Shown: positions 1-8,778, numbered from the stretch's first letter. The stretch: DNA of 64,000 nucleotides from Desulfotomaculum copahuensis (GCF_001655685.1 NZ_LYVF01000002.1:83521-147520), one strand, 5' to 3'. Numbers and translations: made by a program. Notes: generated by a model not told the origin, from the letters alone.

Positions 1-334
1 CCATCGGTTCACCCCATAACGCAAAAATGTTTATTTATTATATGCACTGCCACATCTATTAACCGCCAACGCCGCACGGACACGCTCCGGCAGGCCCGCC
101 GCCGCCCCCCGGCGCGGGGAAGCGGCAAAGCCACGCCCCGGGCGCGGAATTTAACGTCAGGCGGCTATTTTCTTGACATGGAGGCGGTTACTTATCCGGC
201 CGTTGGACCGGGAAGGCGGACTGGAAAAAGGATTGCGGACAGGTGACGGAAACCGGCTCCGCCGGGGCGGACGGGGCACAAATTCATAAAGGGCGCGATC
301 GCCGACCGCACCCTTCTTCAAGCACCGGCAACGC
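1..334. other. Non-coding left edge
   Basis: No convincing gene is visible in this stretch. The first 60 bases are AT-rich and the rest is GC-rich without a recognisable family. The reading frames that are open here are short and have no plausible Shine-Dalgarno (SD) sequence. It lies downstream of the leftward OsmC gene and probably holds its 3' untranslated region. I see no clear terminator hairpin with a T-tract. Confidence 0.4.
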
Positions 335-772
335 TCAGATGAGCATTGTTTCACCGGCCGTTCCGTTAATCTCATACCGGTAGCTGATTGGGAAGGACTT
401 TTTCAAGGTATTGATGGCGCTGCAATATTTCTCGTGCGAAAGCTTTATCGCCCGGCTTATTTTTTCCGGTTCCGGGTTATCCAGACTGAAACGGTAAATC
501 AGTGTGGCCGCTGTAAAAACTTGCGGGTATTCTTCCGCCCGGACGGCATCCACGGATATTTCAAAAGTATTCAGTTTTATACGCATCTTCTTTAAAATCG
601 AAATTACGTCCAAACCGGTGCAACCGGCCATGCCCATCAGCAGCAACTCCATTGGACGGACCCCTTCGTCTTTTCCGCCGTGCTCGAAAGAAGTATCCAT
701 CACCACCGCGTGTTGCGAATCTCCCCGGGCGACGAATTTCATACCGTTTTCCCATTTCAAGTTTACTTTCAT
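335..772 (-). CDS. OsmC/Ohr family redox protein
   Basis: 145-residue OsmC-family protein, a cytosolic thiol-dependent peroxide-reducing fold. The two cysteines expected for the family are present: Cys51 in the motif AGCTGLDVISIL and Cys117 in EKYCSAI, at the usual spacing. The length is normal for the short OsmC subfamily (about 135-145 residues). The ATG at 772 is preceded by GGAAAGG at good spacing. The gene stands alone, with the YbaK-like gene upstream on the same strand but more than 140 bp away. Organic hydroperoxide or general thiol detoxification is the family role; the substrate cannot be read from the sequence. Confidence 0.88.
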   Translation of the reverse strand: MKVNLKWENGMKFVARGDSQHAVVMDTSFEHGGKDEGVRPMELLLMGMAGCTGLDVISILKKMRIKLNTFEISVDAVRAEEYPQVFTAATLIYRFSLDNPEPEKISRAIKLSHEKYCSAINTLKKSFPISYRYEINGTAGETMLI

Positions 773-921
773 GTTTGAACACCTTTCCTTTCTTTTAAAG
801 CGTTGATTCGACGGACGGACCCATTTTCGTTCCCCCGGTGGCGCCCGCGCAGGAAGCGGCTGCGTAATGATGCGCCGGCCTTCTTTCCGGCACTGGTTTT
901 ATGCCATCCGGTCCCGCTACA

Positions 922-1389
922 TCAACACAGATCGCACAGCTCGCCCCCGGTAATCTCCAGCAACTGCTCCACCGTCACCGGCGCCGCCGAATGAGGGCTG
1001 CCGGCGGCGATATAAACCACCGGAAAGCGTTTCATGCTCACGTCAATCAATATGGGCACGGGATGCTCCAGGGCAAAGGGGCAGACCCCGCCGGGCGGGA
1101 AACCGGTCAACTCCCTGGTGGTTTGTGCATCGGGCAGCTTCACTTTGCCCGCCACCCCCAGGTGCTTTTTCAGTTTGCTTTGACTCACCTTGACATCGCC
1201 GCTGGTGACCACCATCACCGTCAGATCGTTAATGGTAAACAAAATTGACTTGGCGATCTGGCCCACCGCCACCCCCACCGCCCGGGCGGCCAACTCGGCC
1301 GTATGAGTGCTGGCGTCGAACTCGAAAACTTCCACCGGGTAGGGGAACCGGGCCAGATATGTACGCACGCGTTCAACCGGATTGATCAT
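922..1389 (-). CDS. YbaK/EbsC family aminoacyl-tRNA deacylase
   Basis: About 155 residues with the YbaK/ProX editing-domain pattern. After the N-terminal helix (INPVERVRTYL) comes the conserved lysine in GQIAKSILF, the segment GDVKVSQSKLKKHLG and the glycine-rich FPPGGVCPF. Family members hydrolyse mischarged Cys-tRNA(Pro) or related species in the cytosol. An ATG at 1437 also lies in frame, but the one at 1389 begins where family members begin and has AGGCGTG just upstream. The neighbours are unrelated, so this looks like a stand-alone housekeeping gene. The exact tRNA specificity is not determinable. Confidence 0.85.
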   Translation of the reverse strand: MINPVERVRTYLARFPYPVEVFEFDASTHTAELAARAVGVAVGQIAKSILFTINDLTVMVVTSGDVKVSQSKLKKHLGVAGKVKLPDAQTTRELTGFPPGGVCPFALEHPVPILIDVSMKRFPVVYIAAGSPHSAAPVTVEQLLEITGGELCDLC

Positions 1390-1606
1390 CTCACGCCTGG
1401 TTTGAAAGCCGCCCGCCCCCGTGACCAGGCTGTCCACTCCTTTTGATTTATTTGTCCGCTCCTGAAAGCAGACATGCCATTAGGGGGCGCGACCCTTGAA
1501 ATGCCGCCGGCCGGCGAAACCACAATGAGCCGGATTCCCCGCGAATCAAGGGATTTACAAGGCTCCAATCACACATGTATGATTACGCGTTTACAGTGAA
1601 AAAAGG

Positions 1607-1810
1607 TTATCCGGCCGCCTGTACCGCTCCCAGCGGGCAGGTGAATGTACACCGGGCGCAACCCAGGCAGCGTTTCAGATCCACCGCCGGCGGGACGTAA
1701 GGCTTTTCCTGCTCCAGTACTTTCCAGGTGCAGGAATACGTAGCCACACAAATACCGTTTTCACAATGTTCCGGCCGGCATTTAGATTTATCGATCGCCA
1801 TAACCTGCAT
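1607..1810 (-). CDS. Small [4Fe-4S] ferredoxin-like protein
   Basis: 67-residue cysteine-rich protein. The C-terminal half holds one standard cluster motif, CLGCARCTFTCP. The N-terminal half has further cysteines (KCRPEHCENGIC and a later YSC) that could bind a second, irregular cluster. The start was set at ATG 1810, preceded by GGAAAGGA; a second in-frame ATG lies at 1801. Longer in-frame upstream sequence looks non-coding. Two near-identical promoter-like repeats sit upstream on the same strand (1958-2053). Likely a soluble electron carrier or a small Fe-S accessory protein; the partner is unknown. Confidence 0.75.
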   Translation of the reverse strand: MQVMAIDKSKCRPEHCENGICVATYSCTWKVLEQEKPYVPPAVDLKRCLGCARCTFTCPLGAVQAAG

Positions 1811-1960
1811 TACAAAAACATTCCTTTCCAGCTTGAAAGTTAAACAAACTATCCTTCTGATGGTGCCGCTTGTGTCATACGAGACTGCCATGAAAATACA
1901 TTTTCGTTCCTCACCGGGTTTCCCCGTTCCCGCCGGCGGAATCCCTGCCAAGCCTTGCTT

Positions 1961-1989
1961 ATTATAACTACTGCATAACCGCCGGGCAA
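1961..1989 (-). promoter_or_regulatory. Proximal copy of a duplicated promoter
   Basis: Reading leftward, TTGCCC at 1989-1984 and TATAAT at 1966-1961 are separated by 17 bases. This is a good sigma-A type promoter pointing at the Fe-S protein gene starting at 1810. It is part of a 31-base repeat (1958-1988) found again 64 bases away. Confidence 0.6.
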
Positions 1990-2024
1990 TGAAGTCCACC
2001 GGCTGCCTGGCGCCCCGTACCCTT

Positions 2025-2053
2025 ATTATAGCCACTATATAACCGCCGGGCAC
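2025..2053 (-). promoter_or_regulatory. Distal copy of a duplicated promoter
   Basis: Reading leftward, GTGCCC at 2053-2048 and TATAAT at 2030-2025 are separated by 17 bases. The surrounding 31 bases (2022-2052) match 1958-1988 at 27 of 31 positions. It probably forms a second start site for the same small Fe-S gene, or a duplicated operator. Confidence 0.5.
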
Positions 2054-2160
2054 AACCGTCAAGATTACAGCGGCCACCCGGCAAAAATCAACAGGCCGGG
2101 CACAGCCGCTCCTTCCGCCACCTTTACGTTGCTGAATGGTGTCCGGTTTGGAAAAAATTA

Positions 2161-2189
2161 TTGCCTCATTACAGGCGCCGTGCTACAAT
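2161..2189 (+). promoter_or_regulatory. Promoter of the HlyD/ABC efflux operon
   Basis: TTGCCT (2161-2166) and TACAAT (2184-2189) are separated by 17 bases, about 50 bases upstream of the HlyD start at 2240. The nested inverted repeats at 2191-2226 begin directly after the -10 box, where a repressor would block the start site. Confidence 0.6.
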
Positions 2190-2190
2190 G

Positions 2191-2226
2191 TTACCAGGTA
2201 AACTATTTCAGTGTATCCAGTTTACC
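2191..2226. promoter_or_regulatory. Candidate TetR operator
   Basis: An 11-base palindrome TTACCAGGTAA (2191-2201) overlaps a larger inverted repeat: GGTAAACT at 2197-2204 and AGTTTACC at 2219-2226, with a 14-base spacer. It lies between the -10 box and the SD sequence of the HlyD gene. The natural candidate repressor is the TetR-family protein encoded at the end of the same gene set (5687-6262). I did not find a second copy in front of that gene. Confidence 0.45.
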
Positions 2227-2239
2227 AGGAGGGATGCAA

Positions 2240-3274
2240 ATGCAAAAACGCCGCTGCTTTATTTTTCCCGTCCTGCTCACGGCTGTTGCGCTGCTGCTGG
2301 CCGGCTGCCAGTCCCGCGGGCAGGCCGGGCCATTGACGGCCAACGGCACCATTGAAGCCACCGAGGTCAATGTGACCGCCCGGGTCGGCGGTACGCTGCA
2401 AAAACTGGGCGTCCGGGAGGGGGACCGGGTCAAAGCCGGCCAGTCAATCGGTCAGCTTGATACCGGAAGCTACCGTATTCAGGAGAATCAGGCGCAGGCC
2501 GGCGTGGCGGCGGCGCAAGCGGGCCTGGACGAGGCCGAATCCGGCGCGCGCAGCCAGGAAATCGAGGCCGCCCGGCAGGATGTGGATGCCCTGGCGGCCC
2601 AGGTGGCGGCGGCACAGGATCAACTCACCCTGCAAGAAGATAACCTCAAGCGGGCACAGTCACTCTTTCAGGCCGGGGCGATCCCGGAGCAGGCACTGCA
2701 GGAACAGCAAACCGCCTGTGACACCGCCCGGCACAAGCTGGCGGGGATCCAAGCCCAACAGGAGGCCGCCCGGGCCAAACTGGAGCTTTTACAGGCCGGC
2801 AGCACGCCGCAGGCACTGGACCGGCTGTCCGCCGGGGTCACACAAAGCGAGGACAGTCTGAAACTGGCCCGGCTGAATCTGGACTGGACCAGGCTGGTGG
2901 CGCCGATCAGCGGCACGGTGATCAGCCGCAATTTTGAACCAGGTGAATTGATCCACCCCGGCGCGCAGGTGGTCACCCTGCTGGACGACCGCGACCTGTG
3001 GCTGAATGTGTACGTGCCGGAAAACCAGCTGAATCAGGTTAATGTGGGGCAACCGGTGCAGATCCGGGTGGATGCCTACCCGGGCAAAGCCTTCCCCGGC
3101 CGGGTGGAGTACATTTCCCCGCAGGCCGAATTCACCCCCCGCAACGTACAGACCAAACAGGACCGGGTGAACCTGGTTTTCCGGGTGAAGGTACGGGTCA
3201 CCGGCGGGTGGGAGCAGCTCAAACCGGGCCTGCCGGCCGATGTTACCTTCACCCCGCCGGAAACCGCAAAATAA
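2240..3274 (+). CDS. HlyD-family membrane fusion lipoprotein
   Basis: 344-residue periplasmic-adaptor/membrane-fusion type protein. It starts with a lipoprotein signal (QKRRCFIFPVLL, then LLLAGC, with the lipid-attachment cysteine near residue 20). It continues with a biotinyl-lipoyl-like half (GTLQKLGVREGDRVKAGQ), a long Ala/Gln-rich coiled coil (about residues 75-200), the second half (LVAPISGTVISRNFEPGE) and a beta-barrel region. ATG 2240 is preceded by AGGAGG with 7-base spacing. The following genes encode an ABC ATPase, an ABC-2 permease and a TetR regulator, the arrangement of the YbhGFSR multidrug efflux family of E. coli. Likely links the ABC pump to the outside of the cytoplasmic membrane. 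Confidence 0.88.
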   Translation: MQKRRCFIFPVLLTAVALLLAGCQSRGQAGPLTANGTIEATEVNVTARVGGTLQKLGVREGDRVKAGQSIGQLDTGSYRIQENQAQAGVAAAQAGLDEAESGARSQEIEAARQDVDALAAQVAAAQDQLTLQEDNLKRAQSLFQAGAIPEQALQEQQTACDTARHKLAGIQAQQEAARAKLELLQAGSTPQALDRLSAGVTQSEDSLKLARLNLDWTRLVAPISGTVISRNFEPGELIHPGAQVVTLLDDRDLWLNVYVPENQLNQVNVGQPVQIRVDAYPGKAFPGRVEYISPQAEFTPRNVQTKQDRVNLVFRVKVRVTGGWEQLKPGLPADVTFTPPETAK

Positions 3275-3554
3275 TAACCGGGACTTTTAGCTTAAAAGTT
3301 AAACACCAGGCTAATTTCAACAAAAATCGCGCGCAATATGGAAGCGCTACCCGGTACACGCCAGAGCCGGATGGCAGCGGCACTGGTTATCATGGAATCA
3401 TTCAAAGTTATGAACCTGCCGCTGCGGGCGGAACCTTAGTTTTAGGAGAAAGCTTTCTTTCGCCGGACCGGAGCATTGGAACGACGAGGTGCGACTATCC
3501 CTTTTTCATTTGTGGGTTGTGTTCAACAAATCATGGCTGTCAGGGGGAAAAAGG

Positions 3555-4358
3555 ATGCCCGAACCGGTAAACCCGGGTGATCACATTGCTACCGCACCGG
3601 ATACGGAAACGGTATACACCATCGCAGTGCACAATCTGGCCAAAAATTTCGGCTCCCTGCAGGCGGTGCGGGGAATCAGCTTCCAGGTGCCGGCAGGCAG
3701 CATCTTCGGCCTTTTGGGTCCCAACGGCAGCGGCAAAAGCACCACCATCCGCATGCTCTGCGGGCTGATGCGGCCCAGCGCCGGCGGCGGGCAGGTACTC
3801 GGCCTGGACATCCTCACCCGGGCCGAGGAGATCAAAAACAACATCGGCTACATGTCCCAGAAATTCAGCCTGTACGAGGACCTGACCATTGCTGAAAACC
3901 TGCATTTTTTCGGCAATATTTACGGCCTGACCGGACACCAGGTAACCGCCCGGTGCGCGGAACTCTACACCAGAATGAAAATTACGGGACGGGAGAACCA
4001 GCTGGTGGGCACCCTGTCCGGAGGGTGGAAACAACGGACGGCGCTGGCCTGCGCCTTCATCCACCAACCCCGCCTGCTGGTGCTGGACGAACCCACCGCC
4101 GGCGTGGACCCGGTGTCCCGCCGGCTGTTCTGGGAACTGCTGGACGGCCTGGCCGCGGACGGCATCACCATCCTGGTGACCACCCACTACATGGACGAGG
4201 CGGAGCGCTGCCACCTGGTGGCCCTGATGGAGGACGGCAACCTGCACGCCTTCGGTACGCCGCGCCAGTTGATGGCGGAAGCCGGCATGGACAGCCTGGA
4301 GGATGTGTTCATCGACATGGCCACCGGCGGGGATGTGTACCGTCAAGAAAGCAGGTGA
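3555..4358 (+). CDS. ABC transporter ATP-binding protein (efflux)
   Basis: 267-residue cytosolic ATPase. Walker A is GPNGSGKST, the signature is LSGGWKQR and Walker B is LLVLDEPTAGVD, followed by the switch histidine in VTTHYMDEAERC. The order and the MDEAERC ending are typical of the drug-exporter (DrrA/YbhF) class. ATG 3555 is preceded by AGGGGG with 7-base spacing. The permease follows after 6 bases. A 280-base gap separates it from the HlyD gene, longer than usual inside an operon; it contains a small palindrome (3283-3299) but no gene I recognise. Confidence 0.92.
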   Translation: MPEPVNPGDHIATAPDTETVYTIAVHNLAKNFGSLQAVRGISFQVPAGSIFGLLGPNGSGKSTTIRMLCGLMRPSAGGGQVLGLDILTRAEEIKNNIGYMSQKFSLYEDLTIAENLHFFGNIYGLTGHQVTARCAELYTRMKITGRENQLVGTLSGGWKQRTALACAFIHQPRLLVLDEPTAGVDPVSRRLFWELLDGLAADGITILVTTHYMDEAERCHLVALMEDGNLHAFGTPRQLMAEAGMDSLEDVFIDMATGGDVYRQESR

Positions 4359-4364
4359 AAACAG

Positions 4365-5498
4365 ATGCGCGGCATCAGAATGCTGGCCATTATCCGCAAG
4401 GAGTTCATCCAGATCCGCCGGGACCCGCCCAGCCTGGTAATCTCACTGGCCATGCCGGTGATCATGCTGCTATTGTTCGGCTACGCCGTGACCACCGATG
4501 TCAACCACATTCCCATGGCCGTGCTGGACCAGGACCACAGCCAGCAGAGTGAGATGCTGGCCGAAAACCTGGCCGGCACCGGCTATTTGGACCTGGTTTA
4601 CCGGGTGCAAAGCACACACGAAATCAGGGCATTGCTGGACGGCGGCCAGGTCCGGGCGGCGCTGATCATCCCGCCCGGTTACGCCCGCAGACTGCACCGG
4701 GGCGAGACAGCCAGTGTGCAGTTCCTGGTGGACGGTTCCGACCCGTTGTTCGCCCGCACCGCCATCTCCACGGCTGAAATGGTGGCCCGGGTCAAGTCCC
4801 AGCAACTGAGCCTGGAAGCGATGACCGCACAGGGACAGACCCCGCCGGCCGGTCCGGGCATCGACCTGCGCACCCGGGCCTGGTACAACCCCGGTCTGGA
4901 GAGCCTGAAATTCAATATACCGGGCCTGATCGGCCTGGTCATGCAAAACGTGACCATCATGCTCACCGCCTTCGCCCTGGTGCGGGAAAGGGAGCGGGGC
5001 ACACTGGAGCAGTTGATGGTCACCCCGGTGCGGGGGGCGGAGCTGATGACCGGCAAGCTGATCCCTTATATCCTGATCTCCTTTGTGGACGTGGCCCTGG
5101 CCCTGGGCATCGGCACATTGTGGTTTAAAGTGCCGGTGGCGGGAAGCGTCCCGCTGCTGCTCGGCCTGACCCTGCTTTTCCTGGTCTTCGCCCTCGGGCT
5201 GGGCATGTTTTTCTCCACCATCGCCCGCACCCAGCTGCAGGCCATGCAGATGACCATGCTCTTCATCCTGCCCAGCGTGCTGTTAAGCGGCTTTGTTTTC
5301 CCCCGGGCTTCCATGCCCCTGCCCATCCAGTACCTGGGTGATATGATCCCGCTCACCTACTTTTTAGAAATCTTGCGGGGCATCATGTTGAAAGGCGTGG
5401 GGATCAACTACCTGTGGGGCGACGTCTGGCCGCTGGCCGGATTCGGCGCGGGCATCATCGCCCTGGCCGCCTGGCGTTTCAAAAAACGGGTGGAGTAA
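4365..5498 (+). CDS. ABC-2 type transporter permease (efflux)
   Basis: 377-residue inner-membrane permease of the ABC-2/YhhJ-YbhR class. A first membrane segment (SLVISLAMPVIMLLLFGYAV) is followed by a large extracytoplasmic loop of about 150 residues (AVLDQDHSQQ to RAWYNPGLES). Five further hydrophobic segments follow in the C-terminal half, around the ABC-2 motif LVRERERGTLEQLMVTPV. SD AGGTGA precedes ATG 4365. Only one permease gene is present, so it probably works as a homodimer with the ATPase at 3555. Drug or solvent export is the family role; the substrate is unknown. Confidence 0.9.
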   Translation: MRGIRMLAIIRKEFIQIRRDPPSLVISLAMPVIMLLLFGYAVTTDVNHIPMAVLDQDHSQQSEMLAENLAGTGYLDLVYRVQSTHEIRALLDGGQVRAALIIPPGYARRLHRGETASVQFLVDGSDPLFARTAISTAEMVARVKSQQLSLEAMTAQGQTPPAGPGIDLRTRAWYNPGLESLKFNIPGLIGLVMQNVTIMLTAFALVRERERGTLEQLMVTPVRGAELMTGKLIPYILISFVDVALALGIGTLWFKVPVAGSVPLLLGLTLLFLVFALGLGMFFSTIARTQLQAMQMTMLFILPSVLLSGFVFPRASMPLPIQYLGDMIPLTYFLEILRGIMLKGVGINYLWGDVWPLAGFGAGIIALAAWRFKKRVE

Positions 5499-5686
5499 AG
5501 AGCGGGTTGCCTGTACTCCTGACACCAAGCCTTTAACCTTGATATGTGTTCCGGCCGCAATTTATAGAATTTCCATTCCGGGGAATGTCTCATCAATTTG
5601 GGAAGAATACAATCACTTGAACATCGACGGAGTAAGTCTGTCTGCATACCGGTCTCCAACCTTTCAAACGGGGAAGATGAACAAAC

Positions 5687-6262
5687 ATGGACTTAAAAGA
5701 AAAAATCCTTTCCACCATGAAAGACCTGGCCCGGCAAAAAGGCTTTCACGCCGTGACCACCGACGAACTGGCCGCGGCCTGCGGGATCAGCAAGCGCACC
5801 CTCTACCGTTATTTCACCGGCAAGGATGAAATCGTGGCCCGGGTGCTGGATGAGATGATGAACCGTGTGGATCAACGGGTTCAGGAAATCATGGCCGGAC
5901 CGGCCGCCCCGCCGGAAAAACTGCGCGCCCTCGTCCAGGCCGTCCTGGAAAATATACGTTTTCTGGACCCCAATATTTTAAGCGATCTGCAGCGCCATTA
6001 CCCGCACCGGTGGGAACAGATCGAGCAATTCCGCACCGGCCGCATTGAACGGTTGGGAGAAATCTTCAGCGAGGGCGCCCGGCGGGGGTTCTTCCGGGAA
6101 ATCAACCCGGATGTGCTGATGGCGGCCTTGACGGCCTCCATCCGGGCGGTGATCAACCCGGAGTTCATCCTTGCCCGGGCCATCTCACTGCCCCAGGCTT
6201 TCGACACCTTGATGGAAATATTTCTTTATGGCATCAGCCGTGTCGAAGGGCGGGACAAGTGA
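5687..6262 (+). CDS. TetR family transcriptional regulator
   Basis: 191 residues. The N-terminal helix-turn-helix is clear (TTDELAAACGISKRTLYRYF, about residues 24-43), followed by GKDEIVARVLDEMM and a helical ligand domain without recognisable binding residues. It lies 188 bases behind the ABC permease on the same strand. It is probably the local repressor of the efflux set; the inverted repeats at 2191-2226 are its best candidate operator. It ends 10 bases from the convergent MNT-HEPN gene, with no obvious terminator between them. Confidence 0.9.
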   Translation: MDLKEKILSTMKDLARQKGFHAVTTDELAAACGISKRTLYRYFTGKDEIVARVLDEMMNRVDQRVQEIMAGPAAPPEKLRALVQAVLENIRFLDPNILSDLQRHYPHRWEQIEQFRTGRIERLGEIFSEGARRGFFREINPDVLMAALTASIRAVINPEFILARAISLPQAFDTLMEIFLYGISRVEGRDK

Positions 6263-6272
6263 TCCGGATTTT

Positions 6273-7157
6273 TCATTTCTTTGCTTCTTGCTTCTTTTCC
6301 TCATGCACAAGGTATGCCGTCACCTGGCGGGCGAATTCTGCAAAATCTGGAAGATCGTTGGCGACGGCACGGTGGATTGCTGCGTAATCCAGGCGCCAGT
6401 ATACATGAACGATGGCATTGCGCATTCCGGCCATGCCCTTGATCCGGTGCGCGAAATGACGGTCCAGAAGGCCCTTCTCCCCGGCCAGTTCAATTAGAGC
6501 AGTGGTGTCAAATTCATTCAGCGCCACCCCTTTCACAGCCAGAAAATGGCGGCATATGTCCAGCACACTTTCCAGGGCGATGCGCAGGTGATGTACGCAC
6601 AGTTCCCGCGTATCCAGGTCAAGGGTGAATTCTTCAAAGGATGAAAACCGCTTCGACAGATCTTTTAAGCGCTGAACCGCCTGGTCCAGTTGGGACAAAC
6701 AGGTTTCCACCCGCTCCCGGTGAAGTTGCCTTGTAGCCACCAGCAAACCCTCCCGTGTCCGTTTCCGCCATCGAATTTGATATTCCCGTTTGAAATAAAG
6801 GTACTCCTCATAATCGAAAAAAGTATCGACAGCAAAACGGGCAAAGGTTTCATCATCTTTGCTGTAGTGCAAAAACCCCCCGGTCAGAACGTCCATTTTC
6901 AGTGCCGGGCTGCAAAGGTTCAGGACAACCAGATCCAAATCCCGGCGATTTAATTGCCGGCCAAGATCTTCACCGGCCTGCAGATAGCTTTGAAAATCAT
7001 ATTGGGAAAACAGCACGGCTACATCAAGATCCGCCGGCGGCAATGCAGATTTTTCAATTGTGGAGCCGAAAATAAACGACAGGACAATCCCGTAATGATG
7101 ATAATAATTGGTAGGTATTTGTAACTTTTGCAAAAGCCTTTTGGTAACGGTTTGCAT
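6273..7157 (-). CDS. Fused MNT nucleotidyltransferase-HEPN (MntA-HepT) protein
   Basis: 294-residue single polypeptide that joins the two halves of a type VII toxin-antitoxin pair. Residues 1-140 are a minimal nucleotidyltransferase with the antitoxin signature GS-X10-DXD (Gly31, Ser32, Asp43, Asp45). Residues about 155-290 are a HEPN/DUF86 RNase-like domain with RNAIVHVY at 246-253, which fits the R-X4-H-X-Y motif in which MntA AMPylates the tyrosine of HepT. In known systems these are two separate genes. The reading frame is continuous and the linker (residues about 130-155) is charged and helical. Both active motifs look intact, so this seems functional rather than decayed. No partner gene is adjacent. 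Confidence 0.85.
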   Translation of the reverse strand: MQTVTKRLLQKLQIPTNYYHHYGIVLSFIFGSTIEKSALPPADLDVAVLFSQYDFQSYLQAGEDLGRQLNRRDLDLVVLNLCSPALKMDVLTGGFLHYSKDDETFARFAVDTFFDYEEYLYFKREYQIRWRKRTREGLLVATRQLHRERVETCLSQLDQAVQRLKDLSKRFSSFEEFTLDLDTRELCVHHLRIALESVLDICRHFLAVKGVALNEFDTTALIELAGEKGLLDRHFAHRIKGMAGMRNAIVHVYWRLDYAAIHRAVANDLPDFAEFARQVTAYLVHEEKKQEAKK

Positions 7158-7287
7158 AATCTGCTCACCTGCCCTGACTAAAACCAGGCGGTTCAGTGGA
7201 ATCTGTAAGATTAATGCAGCACCTGTGCCTTAACCACTTATTGGTAACACTATTTTACCATCATACCGGCCCGGCGGCAAGGAATTC

Positions 7288-8571
7288 TTAAAGCCAGAAC
7301 CGTTCGACAAGCAGCTTGCACAGGTAGAGCAACACCCCCACCGACCCGCCCACCAGGGCGCCGTTGATGCGGATGTATTGCAGGTCCTTGCCCACCCTTC
7401 TTTCCACCATCCGGATCACCGTCCTGTTGTCCAGCCGGTTCAGGTTTTCTTTGACCAGCGTACCCAGGCGCGGATGCACTTCCTCGTCCACCACCCGGAG
7501 CAGGTGTGATTTAATCCAGCCTTCCACCTGCTCCTTTTTCCCGTCATTCTTTTCCAGCAGGGCCACCTGTTCGTCCAGGAAGCCGGCGGTCAATTTGATG
7601 GCCACGGAAGTACCGCTGTGCTTTGTGGAGCCGAATTTTTTCTTGAAATTGCAAAGCAGGCTGTATACCGTCTTTTCCACGGGCAGCCGGTTGATCACAT
7701 CGGCCTTCCATGTTTCCAGTGATTCCTGCAGGCTACCGTTGTTTTCCAGATTGGCCTTCAAAGCGTCAAACAACGCTGCTTTTACTTTCAGCCTGTAACC
7801 GTGCTCCCGGTCGGCACGAATTTCCCGCAAAAAGTCAAGCGCCCTGGTCTGGACATTTGACACGGCCTCCCCGTAATTCAAGATGTCCAGCTTCAGGGAG
7901 AGATCAATGCCCAGCTTGCGCCACGGACCGCCCCCCTGCTTGTAATTCTCCACCGCCTTGACCAGGATCGTTTCCATCCACTGCCTGGCCTGCTCGCTTT
8001 TCATGACCGCGATCAGCTCATCCAGCAAATAGTCCATTATTTCATCGTCATACTTGTTTTCCTGCAGCCAGTCCAGGAAAACCAGCAGGAGATGATTGAC
8101 GTCCACCCGCTTCAAATACCGTCTGATGCGCCTGGCCGCCAGCCCGGAGATGTTCTCCATATCCAGGGAGTTTATAATATCGTCCAGGGCGTTGACCAGC
8201 AGTTTCCGGATATATTCCCGGGCGGCCGGAGTGTGATAATAGAGGAGCAGTTTTTCCGTCACATTGAAGTTGTTCACCTGTTCGTGAATAACGTCCAGGG
8301 TGAGCCACTCGTTCTGCACCACGTCGGCAATATTATTGATCAGTGTATCCCGGTTTTTTTCAATGATCGCCGTGTGCGGTATCTTCAAACCCAGGGGATG
8401 CCTGAACAGGGCGGTGACGGCGAACCAGTCCGCCATGCCGCCCACCAGCGCAGCCTCACAGGCGGCCTGGATCAGCCCGCCGGCAATAGTATGCCGGAAT
8501 GGATAGGAGGCCACCGTGCCGGTAAAGGCCAGGGCCAGGGAGATGTTGGCCAGCCGGTATACGCTGTTCAA
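7288..8571 (-). CDS. DUF445 family membrane protein
   Basis: 427-residue DUF445 (YjiN-like) protein. It has an N-terminal hydrophobic segment (ANISLALAFTGTVASYP), the family motif AALVGGMADWFAVTALFRHPLGLKIPHTAIIEKNR split across residues about 35-70, and a long helical middle. A C-terminal membrane anchor ends the protein (INGALVGGSVGVLLYLCKLL). The start was placed at TTG 8571, because GGAGG lies 7 bases upstream and the protein begins just before the conserved part. An in-frame ATG far upstream would add 66 unrelated residues. Function in the family is unknown. It stands alone. Confidence 0.85.
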   Translation of the reverse strand: MNSVYRLANISLALAFTGTVASYPFRHTIAGGLIQAACEAALVGGMADWFAVTALFRHPLGLKIPHTAIIEKNRDTLINNIADVVQNEWLTLDVIHEQVNNFNVTEKLLLYYHTPAAREYIRKLLVNALDDIINSLDMENISGLAARRIRRYLKRVDVNHLLLVFLDWLQENKYDDEIMDYLLDELIAVMKSEQARQWMETILVKAVENYKQGGGPWRKLGIDLSLKLDILNYGEAVSNVQTRALDFLREIRADREHGYRLKVKAALFDALKANLENNGSLQESLETWKADVINRLPVEKTVYSLLCNFKKKFGSTKHSGTSVAIKLTAGFLDEQVALLEKNDGKKEQVEGWIKSHLLRVVDEEVHPRLGTLVKENLNRLDNRTVIRMVERRVGKDLQYIRINGALVGGSVGVLLYLCKLLVERFWL

Positions 8572-8778
8572 ACGAAAACCTCCAGCTAGAAACGATTTTT
8601 CGTGAGAAATTTCGCCTCCAAGCTGATCATTTCCTGCTTGACGGGATGTTAAAACGGCATTCCGGCAAGTAACTTTCACCATCACGTCATCGTGTATACC
8701 GCTGTAGACGTAAAAACGGGAGTGGGAATGATCATGAGTCACTTCCGGATTAGCTGCAACCGCCGGCACTGTTCCACC

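Noticed and set aside
3283..3299. ACTTTTA-GCT-TAAAAGT palindrome between the HlyD and ABC ATPase genes
   Set aside because: Short and AT-rich, no second copy and no T-tract; too weak to call an operator or terminator.
3540..4346. 268-codon antisense frame over the ABC ATPase gene
   Set aside because: His/Gly/Val-rich composition without motifs; the ATPase on the other strand has all Walker motifs.
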